Below are positions 12,943 through 35,770 of a stretch of DNA of 64,000 bases, piece after piece. The DNA is taken from NCBI RefSeq assembly GCF_000224145.3, contig NC_020175.2:99652-163651 (forward strand). Direction: 5' to 3'. Origin of the DNA: Ciona intestinalis. Taxonomy: Eukaryota; Chordata; Ascidiacea; Phlebobranchia; Cionidae. The first letter of the stretch is position 1. Each line of letters starts with the position of its first letter. The notes under the pieces are model-generated. The model did no database searches, was not told the DNA's origin, and saw only the letters and a program-made list of their open reading frames with translations. The position numbers and the translations under genes were made by a program.

Positions 12943-13440
12943 ATGATGACGCAAGAAAAGAAGGAAGGATCAAAGTTGTCTCTCAACCTCCGGAAGATGA
13001 AGTTCATGCAGAGATGCCTAGGGGAGGAGGCGAAGCGGGAACTCGAGGAAAGTGAGAACCGAGGAGTTACCAGCGAGCATTGGGAGCTTGATTTACCCAA
13101 CATTGAAGCCAAACCTTGCAAGTATTTGATACTAGACAGTTATAACTTATGCGATAACTTTAGATATGGGAGACTCTCATACGGTGGGTATAATAAAGTG
13201 ATTGAGAAGTTAATGGAAGAATTTACGAAGAAAGATGTAGAAGTTGAAAGTGATGTTTCAATCTCTGACGAAGAAATGACGGAAAGATTTAACTCTCTTG
13301 TAGGAAATGTCGCAAAAAGATTTACGAAAACGAAACCCAGAAATAAAAAATCTCGAAAGTTAGAAGACAATGTTACAAATGTTAAGAAAAAAGTTCCAAA
13401 ACTTGATAATAAAGGATTTATGAAACCAGAACTGGATTAA
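12943..13440 (+). CDS. MPHOSPH6: M-phase phosphoprotein 6 (exosome-associated)
   Basis: A single 165-residue reading frame from ATG 12943 to TAA. It matches the MPP6 family in order: LSLNLRKMKFMQRCLGEEAK at the N-terminus, EHWELDLPNIE, then CDNFRYGRLSYGGYNKVIEK, and ISDEEMTERFNSLVGN before a basic tail. Human MPHOSPH6 (160 residues) has LSKNLLRMKFMQR, EHWYLDLP, LYGRMSFRGFNPEVEKL and VSDEEMARRYETLVG at the same positions. The protein binds the nuclear RNA exosome and helps 3' maturation of 5.8S rRNA. There are two ATGs in a row at the start (12943 and 12946). Unlike the human gene it has no introns, which suggests intron loss or retroposition. An AATAAA-type signal lies near 13599. Confidence 0.95.
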   Translation: MMTQEKKEGSKLSLNLRKMKFMQRCLGEEAKRELEESENRGVTSEHWELDLPNIEAKPCKYLILDSYNLCDNFRYGRLSYGGYNKVIEKLMEEFTKKDVEVESDVSISDEEMTERFNSLVGNVAKRFTKTKPRNKKSRKLEDNVTNVKKKVPKLDNKGFMKPELD

Positions 13441-14552
13441 TAGTTTAGTTTTAAGTTATTTTATTAAATGTGCCATTAACACTCAATATTAAAGTTGTAA
13501 TTTAATTTCTGGGAGGAAAAATATCTTCTATTATTATTTTTTTGGATTCTGTTTTTGGCGAAAATGTTTGGTAATATCCAATATCTGTTACCAACTGTAA
13601 ATAAACTTGTTGTTCAAATTAAAAAGCTCAAATTTTCCAGGATATTATTCACAATTTGCTTGACAATGCTTTAGCATTTAAGTAGGGTTGATATTATTAC
13701 GTGGCGCAAAAGTATGCAAATATTGTCGTGCACCAAATCTGGTTCAATCATATCATATTCACAAGAACTCCATAATAATAATAGAATCCTATTTAACAAA
13801 ATTGTTTTGTACAACAGTAAACATGAACCTCAAATTTTCACAGCTGGTTTCAATACAAAACGGGAAGTTGTATTACTTCCGAGCTTCCTGTTTATCATGT
13901 AACAAATGACAACGTGTTCTATAATACACCATTACACTAAAATTCTTTAACGATGTGTTGGTAGTTGAAGTATTTTTTAGTCGTTTTTCATGTAGAGAAA
14001 GTGGTTGGCCTGGGGTTTATGAACTTTTCTTATGTTTATTAAATGCAAAGATAACAATGACAGCTAGGGTATGATGCCTAAAATGAATCTTTCCAACTAG
14101 GTATAACATTTAAAGTAAATCTTCTGGCTCATTTATTTCGTATACTAACGTCTTATACTTGAACAGGTCGTTAAAATGTTTGTGTGCATTAATAGGATGA
14201 ATGTAATTTATTTAACCTTTTGCGGTGGGTCTACAGCAATAGTTATAACACAGGTGTTATGTTTGTCCTAGTTACACAATGTTATTTACATGTTGGCAAA
14301 CTTTAAATGTAAATTTACTCACCAATTTAAAAACATTGAAACATAAAAGACACTTAAAAATGGATTGACTTTTAATCAAGATAAATGCAACTTCAACGGC
14401 TTATTTATAACTTTCAGAGATAATTCTGCAGAGTAAAATATAAACTGTTTAATAAAATATTAGTTATTGTAATCAAAATAATGAAAAAAAATTTGTATTA
14501 AAAAGGTTGTTAGGAAAATGAATTAAACTCTGTTAAAACGATAACATTGAAA
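13441..14552. other. intergenic region
   Basis: AT-rich DNA holding the MPHOSPH6 3' UTR and the sulfatase promoter. A short SINE tail fragment (agttataacacaggtgtt) lies near 14241. Nothing else is supported. Confidence 0.5.
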
Positions 14553-17500
14553 ATGCTTAAGTTTTCACTATGGTTGCTTTTAATTATCCTTGCCAACCAA
14601 GTTTTATCAAGACCAAACTTTGTCCTTATCTTTGCTGATGATGTGGGGTATGGGGACTTTCAGTCTTATGGGCATCCCACACAAGAGAGGGGACCAATTG
14701 ATGATCTTGCAGCTGAAGGAATGAGGTTTACTCAATGGTACTCAGCTGCATCACTCTGCACACCAAGCAGGGCTGCTCTTTTGACAGGTTTGTTAAAGAT
14801 GGGTGTTGTAAAGTTTGGAGTCAAGAATAAAATGTAATGTTGGCAACTTGGCATAAGATAGCCATGACTACATGAAATCCCATTCTACAACTTGACAGTG
14901 AGCATGAGGTGTATGAATACAACATGTGTGTCTGGTGTATAAGAAGACACCCATGTTATAACTCGACAGTGAGCATGACTCAAATTATAACTCGACAGTG
15001 AGTATGAGGTGTATGAATGCACCATGTGTGTCTGGTGTATAAGAAGACACTCGTGTTATAACTCGACAGTGAGCATGAGGTGTGTATGAATTCACCATGT
15101 GTCTGGTATATAAGAATGCACCCATGTTATAACTAGACAGTGAGCATGAGATGTGTGAATACACCATGTGTGTCTGGTGTATAAAAAGACACCCATGTTA
15201 TAACTCGACAGTGAGCATAAGATGTGTGAATGCACCATGTGTGTCTGGTGTATAAAAAGACACCCATGTTATAACTCGACAGTGAGCATGAGGTGTGTTT
15301 GAATTCACCATATGTCTGGTATATAAGAAGACACCCATGTTATAACTTGACAGTGAGCATTAGGTGTGTTTGAATTCACCATATGTCTGGTATATAAGAA
15401 GACACCCATGTTATAACTTGACAGTGAGCATTAGGTGTATGAATACACCATGTGTGTCTGGTGTATAAGAAAACACTCATGTTATACCTCGACAGTGAGC
15501 ACGAGGTGTGTGAATACATCATGTGTGTCTGGTGAATAAGAAGACACCCATGTTATAACTCGACAGTGAGCACGAGGTGTGTGAATACACCATGTGTGTC
15601 TGGTGTATAAGAATGCACCCATAATATAACAGTTAGTATGAGGTGTGGGAATCTGATACAAGCAACCATACCAACCACAAACTATAGGCAGGTTACCAAT
15701 ACATAGTGGGATGGTTGGTCCCACTCGCGTACTGCACCAAAACGACGCTGGTGGTTTGCCCAAAAATGAAACCACCCTTGCTGAAGCTTTGAAAGAGCTT
15801 GGTTACAAGACAGGAATGGTTGGTAAATGGCATCTGGGTAGGTACCAAGATTTGCATAAAAAGATTTGTATCACACCTAAACATATTCTTTACCATAGTT
15901 GTCTTAGTCAGTATATTTACCTCATGGTAAATTGAAAAGTTATTTTGTTCTTAAAAGGGTGTAGTGACCATGCTTCACAAGCATTTAGTAATTTTACCCA
16001 TTAATGTATTATATTGTGTCCTTTTGGTAATATGCATTATTCCTGAAGTAAAAGTTATGTTATGAATGTTTTCACCCTTTAACATCTTCACCCTTTAACA
16101 ATTTTTCAATACTGAGCCCGGTAAAGAACTGATAGACTTATAAAACTTTGTTGCAAGGTATAAATGAATTGAAACAGAACGATGGAAGACATTTACCAAA
16201 ACATCATGGGTTTGATTTTGTTGGGACAAATCTTCCGTTCACATTTCACTTGTTCTGTTCGCCAAGCGAGGTAGGTAGGTTTTATATCAAGGTATGTAAT
16301 TAAAGTTGGCAGCAGTTGTTATAACATGGCTGTTCTGTTTCTTAAACTCATTATAAATCTTCAGTGACTAACACCAAAATTGTAAAAATTCCAGCAAAAC
16401 ACATTTCTGTTTTTCTTGGAGGCACACTTGCAAAACTATGTCTGATTGAGCTCCTCTGGAAGTATATTTTCATCCTATTTGTTAAAGTCTTATTCACATT
16501 GTAGTTACAACTAATATGCTCCTTAACCCTAACCAACAATATGTTCCCAAGTATCCAGTTGATAAGATGAAGATCAAATGCTTCCTTTCCAACAAAGATG
16601 AAATCATAGAGCAACCGATCATACCAGAGAAGTTGACGGACAAAATTGTGGAGGGGGCGAAACAATTTATTACAGAGAACCAGAAGAATCCATTTTTTCT
16701 GTATTTGTCGCTGCCCCAAACTCATGTTGCTATGTTTTGCAAGGAAGAGTTCTGCAACAAATCAATGAGAGGTAAGATGTGCTTTAAGTGTCTGTTAATG
16801 TAAACAGTTTAACCAGTGCTATATTCAGTGGCAAAGGGTTCTGGGTACAAAACATGTTGCTGCCACCTTGTGGGCAAATGTGTCCTCCGCCAGGAGACTT
16901 GGAATGTCAGTTGCTTCAGCCAGTAGTCAATAATGAGTCGTCGAAATTGTCTAAAAGTCAGCAATCTAAAATAGCCATCACCTACAAAGTTACATACATG
17001 GTAAAAAAGGCAGCACAAGGTGTATAAAACAAAACTGAGAACACTCATGTTGTAACGACAGTCCATGCAGTGCCATGCAGGAATAAATAAGTTTCATTTT
17101 ACCAGTATTTACTTAAATTCCACAGGCTCATATGGAGACAATGTTAATGAGATGTCGTGGGCTGTTGGGGAGGTTGTTAACCAACTTAAAGATTTAAATC
17201 TTGATCAAAACACCCTCGTTATGTTTCTGTCAGACCACGGGCCAGCTGTTGAGTTCTGTTATACTGGAGGCAGCACTGGGGGGTTAAAAGGTAAAGGTTT
17301 CCACCATGGTCGATGTATATGGACCTAATGTCCACAAATACTTACCATGTTTGGCTACCATTGTGGGTATGGGCGTGTCCTTGCAAGACACTTAACCGTA
17401 ATTTCTCCAACCCAGTGTTTAATAATGAGTGGTTACTAATGAGTGTAGAAAAAAATCTGCAATACAAACAAATAACCCACCTAAGTTACATACGTGGTAA

Positions 17501-18944
17501 CTTGTAAGCGGACAGCGACTGTTGTTGCTGTAAAACATGGTGATCAAGGACTTTTAATGTTACAGGAGGAAAAGCATCTTCATGGGATGGAGGGATCAAA
17601 GTACCAGCTGTTGCTTGGTGGCCTGGAACGATACAACCAGGTGTTAAAACACAAGTTGTAAGCACCATGGACATTTTTCCAACATTTCTTCAACTAGCAG
17701 GTAACTGTCTTGTGTTTCAATGGTTGTCATTTGATGCCATTTTCCTTTCCTTCACTTTTAGAACTAATTTCTTTGTAACGTAACTAATTGAATCTTTGTA
17801 ATTGAAGAAAAGAATAAAAGTAACAATTTGTTATGTTATATGACAAATATAACTCTGAGTGTGGGTATTGCTTATATGCTAAATCTGAAGTATAGTTGAT
17901 ATAAATATATGCTAACTATATTCTATATAGGTGAGGTCATATGATGTAGTGTAGCAGATGACCAGGGATATTATATGATGTTACTAGACTATGACATCAC
18001 ACAGGTAATGAAGGAAACAATGGAAACCTCGATGGAATGTCAATCTCCGATCTTCTTCTAAGTAACCATGACAACGAGGTTCATGAAATTCTTTTCCACT
18101 ATTGTTCTGATCGGTTGATGGCTGTGAGGTATGGGAGATACAAGGTGAGGACATTAAATGGGTGAAACTTATTTATCCTTGAGATTACAACAGTTATAAC
18201 ACGGGTGTTCTGTTTCATACACCTCGTGCCCGCTTACAAGTTACCCTTACCATGTATGTAACTTTGTGGCTTATATTACATTTTACTTTGTAGGCAAATT
18301 GTTATGCTACTGCAATGGACAACAATTTATAAGCTATTATTAAGTGAATGTAACTTATTTTCATCAGTGGTGTATTGGAAGCAGCACTCACAGTGGTGGG
18401 CAATCGCATGGTCATTATAAACTATCCAAATTGACAGTCAACAAGGAAAAAACAAAAAGTCAAAAACCCACCAAGTTACATATGTGGTAACTTCTAAGAC
18501 CTAAGTGGTCAAGGTGTATGAAACAGAACACCCGTGTTATAACCACTGTCAGTGCCCTGCCACAAGTGAAACAATTCTCCATAACTTCTAATACAGATTC
18601 ATTTCCACACGCAACACCTCCATGTGTTCAACTCAAACTGCATTGATGGCAAAGCTCTTGAAAACATCGTGGATTACTTTGATTGCTACGCCAATACAAC
18701 AACACACAATCCACCTCTGATATTCGATATTAACACTGATCCTGAGGAACTCTTCCCCCTTGAAGCTGCACCACGTGCCCACATCATAGAAGAGGTTGAA
18801 AAACAGGTGGCTAAGCATCAGAAGACAATCAAGCCTGTAGCATCACAGTTGGGCCGGCATGGAAAAGATCTACAGCCATGTTGCAACCCCCCTTCTTGTG
18901 TTTGCAATTATCCCAATCCTGATAAGAGAAAAACTGAGCTGTAA
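14553..18944 (+). CDS. Arylsulfatase A-like lysosomal sulfatase
   Basis: Eight exons give 518 residues: 14553-14787, 15688-15837, 16158-16274, 16505-16771, 17126-17290, 17566-17700, 18005-18144 and 18597-18944. An N-terminal signal peptide ([19 protein letters not shown]) precedes [16 protein letters not shown]. The formylglycine motif C69-T-P-S-R and metal-binding D29-D30 fall at the same residue numbers as in human ARSA. Later blocks are [17 protein letters not shown] (His where ARSA has Asn282), [20 protein letters not shown], and a cysteine-rich tail [16 protein letters not shown] like the ARSA C-terminus. ARSA hydrolyses sulfatide in lysosomes. The exon 3 donor is ambiguous by 4 bp (16270 or 16274); the longer form keeps the frame. 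Intron 1 contains a large minisatellite. An AATAAA lies at 19199. Confidence 0.92.
14890..15640. repeat. 71-bp minisatellite in sulfatase intron 1
   Basis: About ten to eleven head-to-tail copies of a 71-bp unit, readable from 'gacagtgagcatgaggtgtg' through 'caccatgtgtgtctggtgta' to 'gacacccatgttataactc'. One copy near 14966 is only about 30 bp. Parts of the unit (aggtgtatgaa, acacccatgttataac) match the SINE tail found across the window, so it probably grew from a SINE tail. The array lies immediately upstream of exon 2. Confidence 0.9.
16815..17080 (+). repeat. SINE copy in sulfatase intron 4
   Basis: A diverged but nearly complete body and tail of the common SINE. It is recognised by 'tgtcctccgcc...cagttgcttcagcc', the A-rich middle, 'cacctacaaagttacataca', and the end 'gttgtaacgacagtc' then 'aataaataagttt'. 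Further partial copies lie at about 17340-17545 and, with a reverse tail, at about 18180-18560. Confidence 0.65.
18360..18560 (+). repeat. SINE body and tail in sulfatase intron 7
   Basis: The tail end reads 'aggtgtatgaaacagaacac' followed by 'ccgtgttataaccactgtc', the same as other copies. A reverse-orientation tail sits just upstream at 18180-18260, giving an inverted pair that could fold in the pre-mRNA. Confidence 0.65.
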
Positions 18945-20019
18945 CAAATAACAATGTATGTTTGGTAAAAATAACATGCATTGAATTTATTTTTTTCTAA
19001 CACGATAGGGAAAACTAAACTAATTAAAACAAAGAAACAAAGTTTCTTCAATGAGTTTTTAGTGCATATAATGCTACAGAGTGGATTACACTGTCCTTTT
19101 TTATATCCTTAAATGCATTTAAAATGTTGCAATAAGTATATTGTATTGGTTGTATGTTGAGATGTTCCATCTCTTAAATGTTTTAAACAACTGTTTTGAA
19201 TAAAAACAAACCTGTGGATTATTTAATACAAGATTTTAAGTTGAATACCTAATGTTACATTGCAACAAAACACAAGTTATAAAACAATATCGTTAACGAT
19301 CAGGAACAACAAAAGCATGAATTTTGAATTGTGCGGCGTATTTAAGAATATTCAGGAATTGAGGACACTAGTGTAGAATTCCCCGGTATGTTACAGAGAG
19401 GTTGGTAGTTAGTGGTGAGAGATGGGAGGAGTAAATTCTTCATTAACACCAGATTTACAACCGTTCCCGTCTTGGGAATAATGGGCCAGTACAGCGCCAG
19501 ATACTTCAAAATAATTGCCAATCTTTTAACCCACATAATCTGACAATACACATAAACTTGTGGTTTGTTATGTGAGTGCTGTACTACAAGGGACGCCATG
19601 TTACCTGGGATTTTATCAAAAGTTTTATCTTTGCTTCATGGCCATGTTGACGGTGCAAACAAAAAAAGCGCGCCAAAACTTGATCGAATAAATGTGATCT
19701 CTATTACCCTGAAATACATTCTGCTAGGGGGTTTTCCCCACAGATCAGCTGACGTATTTTTTGCTTTTTGTGAAATTTATAAACAAACATTGCTAGGACA
19801 AAACAAAGCCTTTTAGAACGAGATTTTGTGTAGAAACGAACAGATACACAGCTTTATATAAATGTATTCTCTTCACGAATAAGTCATTTAAAAAACTATT
19901 TTTAAAATGTGACGTGTAGAATATTTTGGACAGGTCCGTGTTGTAGGTGTTTAGGTTGTTACATGGCTAAACCTTATCAGTAAATAAGGAAATTTAAACA
20001 AGAAACAACAACATAAAGA
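18945..20019. other. intergenic region before ABCC10
   Basis: This holds the sulfatase 3' UTR (AATAAA at 19199-19204) and presumably the ABCC10 promoter. A minus-strand frame at 19342-19599 starts MASLVVQHSH and would encode 85 residues with a hydrophobic middle. It matches no family I recognise, so I list it separately at low confidence. Confidence 0.5.
19342..19599 (-). CDS. possible small hypothetical protein (85 aa)
   Basis: An ATG-initiated frame (aacATGG context) on the minus strand, starting MASLVVQHSHNKPQVYVYCQ, with a middle stretch LAIILKYLALYWPII that could be a membrane segment. It has no recognised domain and no visible splice partners. It may be a first exon, a short gene divergent from ABCC10, or chance. 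I cannot choose between these from sequence alone. Confidence 0.2.
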   Translation of the reverse strand: MASLVVQHSHNKPQVYVYCQIMWVKRLAIILKYLALYWPIIPKTGTVVNLVLMKNLLLPSLTTNYQPLCNIPGNSTLVSSIPEYS

Positions 20020-31285
<11,266 letters not shown>

Positions 31286-32328
31286 TTTAATATTATTATT
31301 ATGATGTCATAATATCATTATGATGTCACAAATTACTGTGTTACTTTGTTTAGGTAATGCACTAGATTTTTACACGCTGTGATGTGATAATGCCAATCTC
31401 CAGATTTGTGTGCTTATGATGTCATAACATCTAGTGTCAATTTAATAATATGTTTTGTTTATTGTTGTTAGAATGTTATTACCCAGAAAGCAATCTCATT
31501 TGGTTGTCTAAATGCTGGTACTGGAAATAAATATACTAGATAAACTGTCGTAAGATTATTGATGGGTAAACACTTGCTGAAAAGTAAAGTAACTTTAGAT
31601 TAAATGTTACAGTAATGGAGTAATAAATTCAAGGCATTCATATTTATGTAGGTAAGAACACATAGCTTGCAATGTATGTAAAATATCAATAGGAACATTG
31701 TTTTGAGTATTTGTTAATATATTGTCACTTGAATGGCGTCATAAGCGCTATCACAACAACACATATTCAAGTACCTGCCCAAGGGGTTATTGTTATTATA
31801 AACACAAAGGATGCAGACATTGTAGATGTGAAGCCTTATGGTTTACTATAAATAATTTTGCAGGGGTTTGTTTTGAAGTTTTCTTAAGACCACCTAATGA
31901 CATTTTAAGGTTCCTTTTCTACACTGATGAGGCTGTACTGCAAGACAGGCCTTGGAACCAGGGATATAGAACACAGTTAGCCCATTAGCCAACTCTTTAT
32001 AAAAAATACTCTGATTTGTTTTATAGTTATTGCAGCCAACTAAAATACATAAGAACAAAAGGTGACATAATATAGATTTTAATAAAAGTCGATCAGTTTA
32101 TAAACTGTAATAAATTTTAAGACTATTGCAAACATAATTTACTAGGCAGGAAACTACGAGAGGAAATTACCATATGCTGTAAACAAAGTGTAAACTACTA
32201 AACAATGTATATATTTCATGTGTGTAACAATAGTTACTAGTTCTTCAGAATATGTATTCTTATCTTTTCAGTTATTGTACATAATAGACAGTTTTGCAGA
32301 CATTCTAAACTTTTGCACATTAAATAAA
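31286..32328. other. intergenic region
   Basis: AT-rich DNA with ABCC10 3' UTR at the left ('tattatgatgtcataa' words repeat near 31297-31330) and the first mu-crystallin promoter at the right. No gene is supported. Confidence 0.5.
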
Positions 32329-35134
32329 ATGTCAGGCATCAAAATAATCACCACTAGCACTGTAAGGAAGGTGTTAAAATATGAAGAACTCATACCAGCA
32401 ATAGAAAGATGTCTTGTTAAATATTCTCTTGGAAAAATACAACAACCCGTCCGGTCAACTGTGGAGGTGGAAAAACATGAAGGGTGAGCATGTTGGCAGC
32501 GAGCATGAGGTGTAGGTTGATGTTGGTTGAATAAAATCCTTTAGCTCGTGCCACTGTAGTTATTTGCAAAAAAAGTTGATTTTCGGCAGGGCCACCAGGC
32601 GTTTTAATTAAAAATTGTAAAAAGTGTGCACCCTTATAATACCTTGTTAACCAGATGTTTAATGACGATGCCAGCATACGATACTGTTGATGATGTAGCT
32701 CTTCTTAAAGTAATTTCATTATATCCAAAGAATGGGACAACCAACACTGCACCAAAGCATCAATCAACAATCCTTTACTTTCTTCCTTCAACCGGTATTC
32801 TTGCAGCGGTAAGTAAAAACTTCTGGGCCTAATGTTCCCAGATATTTTAGTTAGTCACTTTTGTTGTGCATTTTACATGTCTATTTATCATGATTTATTA
32901 AAGTGTCCGATGCTGGGACACAGTGGTTAGCTCGTCTGTCTCTCGCGAAGAAGTTATGGATCTCGAGATTAGACACTGTTACTAGTTAAAGAAAGTTGCC
33001 TAATAGTTCCTATGGCTGGTCTATTTTCAATGTGATATTTTAAAAAAATCCAGGGAAGGCAATCATCCACAAAATTAAATATGCTTTGCTGGTGAGCCAG
33101 CCCGGTTATAAAGTTACATCTGTTTATTCAATTCTTTTCACGCAGATAATTGAAGCACATCTTATAACATATATGCGGACAGCAGCAGCCACTGCAGTGG
33201 CAACCAAGGTAAGTGATTAGTATTTAAAGGTCGAGGGGGAGGGTATATTTATTTAATATTGTATCCTCAGTACCTAGCACCAGACAATGCTAAAGTGTTG
33301 GCAATATTTGGAGCAGGAGGACAAGCAAGAAGTCATTTTCAAACCATGAACAAAATCCATAAATATGAAGAGGTAACTTAACTATAACATAAACCACACA
33401 TAGTATGCGGAACATGTTGAGAACCACTGGTATAAAAGCTTCAAATTTTGCTTTGAAATCTACAGATACTAGTTTGGAATCACACCACAGAAAATGGTGA
33501 AAAATTTTGCAAAGAAATTTCAAAAACTTTTAAAAACGTTCGATTTTGTTCAAACGCAAAAGAAGCAGCTTCGAATGCAGATGTTATTGTGCTGGTGGTA
33601 TCTTCACAAACACCTGTGCTTAAGGGGGAGTGGCTCAAAGAAGGTGTTCATGTCAATAGTAAGTTTAAATGAACTGAACTAAAACTATTTTTATAACAGT
33701 ATTAAAATATCTCAATCGAAAGTATTTTAAATGGGTAAAGTCTTACGACGAGCTACGCCAAAGAAAGCTTAGGCCAGAGTTAGCCCATTACCCCAAACTA
33801 TTTAAAGACTTTGTCTTGTTTGTAATAAAGTCAGATTGCTATAAAGTGGTGAATAAAATAAATGAAATTTGTTTTATTCATGAAGCAGGAGGCAGGCAGG
33901 TGTTTTGTGTCTCTGAAAAGGTTCATGAACCATGAAAGGTTGAGAAACATTGTTCAGGCTGGTATGCTAGCTATGCTGTATGAAAAATATTTACAAATAC
34001 ATATCGTATTTCCAGTTCATATCTAGATCAGTTAGTGGTTTGTCTTACAAGATAACTTCTAAACCAAAGTTGTTCCAAAGGTGTTGGTGCTTGTAGACCA
34101 ACATGGAGAGAAATGGATGATGAATGCATGAACCAGTGTGAGCTTTATGTAGATAGTAGAGAAGGTGCTTTGAAGGAATCTGGTGACATCATCATGTGCC
34201 AACCAAAGGTGACAACTCCTTTATTATTGTGAACTTTGATATAAATTTAAAGATCATTAAATTATCCTGCTGCTGTTTTTACCAGGCATAATGTACATCT
34301 TGAGTACCATTGTTTTGGTACATATACATTATTTTTAAGCAACATTGTTTCCTCTATTATGAATATGTTTTAGTATCGCAAACAAACTGTTAGAGCACTT
34401 AACTTTAGGTTTTTGATGGAAAAGCAATTTCTAGTATTTATAAAATACATCATCCATGACATTTTGATGTCTTATTTACAATGTCTTTATTGTGAAATTT
34501 GTTGGAAATGTCTGGAATAAAAATTACTTATTGATCTTGTAGAAGTTGATCAATGGAGAGATTGGTGAAGTAATTGATGGAAGATGTAAAGTTGATAGAA
34601 ACAAGAAAACAATATTCAAGTCATTAGGTTTGTAATATTAAACGAAATACAAACTTTGTATATAGCTGTGTATAGTGGCACACAAACAAAGCAAAATGAT
34701 TGTTTATAAATCTCACTTACTGGTAGGCCATGTGTTACTTTTGTATCCTTATTTAAAGATCAGGTTTTGAAGGTGTTCATATAAACCAACTACATGACAT
34801 AATGGTTATACCGCTTGTCTCTAACAATTGTTACACAGATCACAGCTGCCACCATTGCGCGTGTGTGTTTATAATCGAGACAATAGTTGATAATGAAGTA
34901 GCCAATATTAGGTTGTCATACAATTTATAAATGTGGTAAATCGTAGTGGTGTATAAATGTAACATCTACAACAATGTGGAATTCCAATAAACTTGTAGTT
35001 AATCACATTGAAACACCAACATGACTCACCTACCCCGTATTAACATTATCACTTCTTTATATCTTGTAGGAATCGCAGCTGAGGATTTGGCAGCCGGACA
35101 TTTGGTTTGGAAGAACTTGGGCAGCGAGATCTGA
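32329..35134 (+). CDS. CRYM: Mu-crystallin / ketimine reductase, copy A
   Basis: Eight exons: 32329-32483, 32655-32808, 33146-33208, 33271-33372, 33466-33658, 34081-34208, 34543-34627 and 35070-35134. They give 314 residues, the same length as human CRYM. The N-terminal part has IQQPVRSTVEVEKHEG and MPAYDTVDD. The dinucleotide-binding fold shows LAIFGAGGQARSHF (human LGAGVQAYSHY), then VWNHTTENGEKF and NADVIVLVVSSQTPVL. The later part has VGACRPTWREMDDE, VDSREGALKESGD and VFKSLG-type IFKSLG. The family reduces cyclic ketimines with NAD(P)H, and in vertebrates also binds thyroid hormone. The 'PILFG' segment of CRYM reads PVLKG here, so this copy may have shifted substrate preference (inference). 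It forms a tandem pair with copy B, about 3.7 kb downstream on the same strand. Confidence 0.93.
32905..33120 (+). repeat. SINE-like copy with tRNA-like head
   Basis: The head reads 'gacacagtggttagctcgtc' with a plausible box A, followed by a tRNA-like stretch to 'gatctcgagattagac' (box B-like). An A-rich middle and a short tail end follow. It lies in intron 2 of mu-crystallin copy A. Confidence 0.5.
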
Positions 35135-35539
35135 ATTAAATGAAACACCATGAAAGATTATATATATATATATGCAAAGAATGGTTGCATATGGAAATTT
35201 CAATAATAAAGAGTTTTAAAAATCTACTGCATAGTTTACAATATTAATGGGAAAGTAAAAAACCATTTAAAATTTGCTAGCAATTTATTTTACTACACAT
35301 GTAAGAATTTGGGATCTGTAAAATAGAATTACTAAGTATATTCTGTATGGGCGAGGTTGTTGCAACTTGACACTTAAAGTAATGTCACATTAACCAATCA
35401 CAATACTTCGTTAATCAATGTCAACACTGCAGATACGACTTATCTTATGGGAGACTATCTCATGAAAACAAACCCCCCGTTGAACGAGGTTAATGATATC
35501 CCACTCAGCCGCTGACAGGCCCAAATCGATTCCAGCATT

Positions 35540-35770
35540 TTATCGCATGACGTCACACTGCTGTCACGTGATTCTGTCTGGTATATAATTTGCCTTTCCT
35601 TAACACAATAACGAGAACTACCCAACTAATGCCACTATCGGCACTGAGACCTCGAGGTCAGTCTAGGTCCATGGCGGGCTATTACGGGCCCCGGCCTTCA
35701 AGTAAGCTTTTGCCCGATACTGTATCAGGTACTTGTATACGAGAAAAAGGAATAAAATATATGAATGAAT
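35540..35770 (+). promoter_or_regulatory. candidate promoter with CRE, E-box and TATA words, followed by a short frame
   Basis: Within 40 bp lie 'tgacgtcac' (35549), 'cacgtg' (35566) and 'tatataa' (35583). Downstream is a GC-rich stretch with an ATG at about 35629 (MPLSALRPRGQSRSMAGYYG) and a possible GTAAGC donor at about 35701, or a read-through to a stop near 35772. An 'aataaa' and 'atgaatgaatgaatg' follow. It could be a first exon, or the 3' end of a retroposon with a short-repeat tail. I cannot decide. Confidence 0.3.

Noticed and set aside
14985-15775. Minus-strand frames with repeated '[20 protein letters not shown]' type peptides.
   Set aside because: They are translations of the 71-bp minisatellite; the periodicity comes from the DNA repeat, not from a repeat protein.
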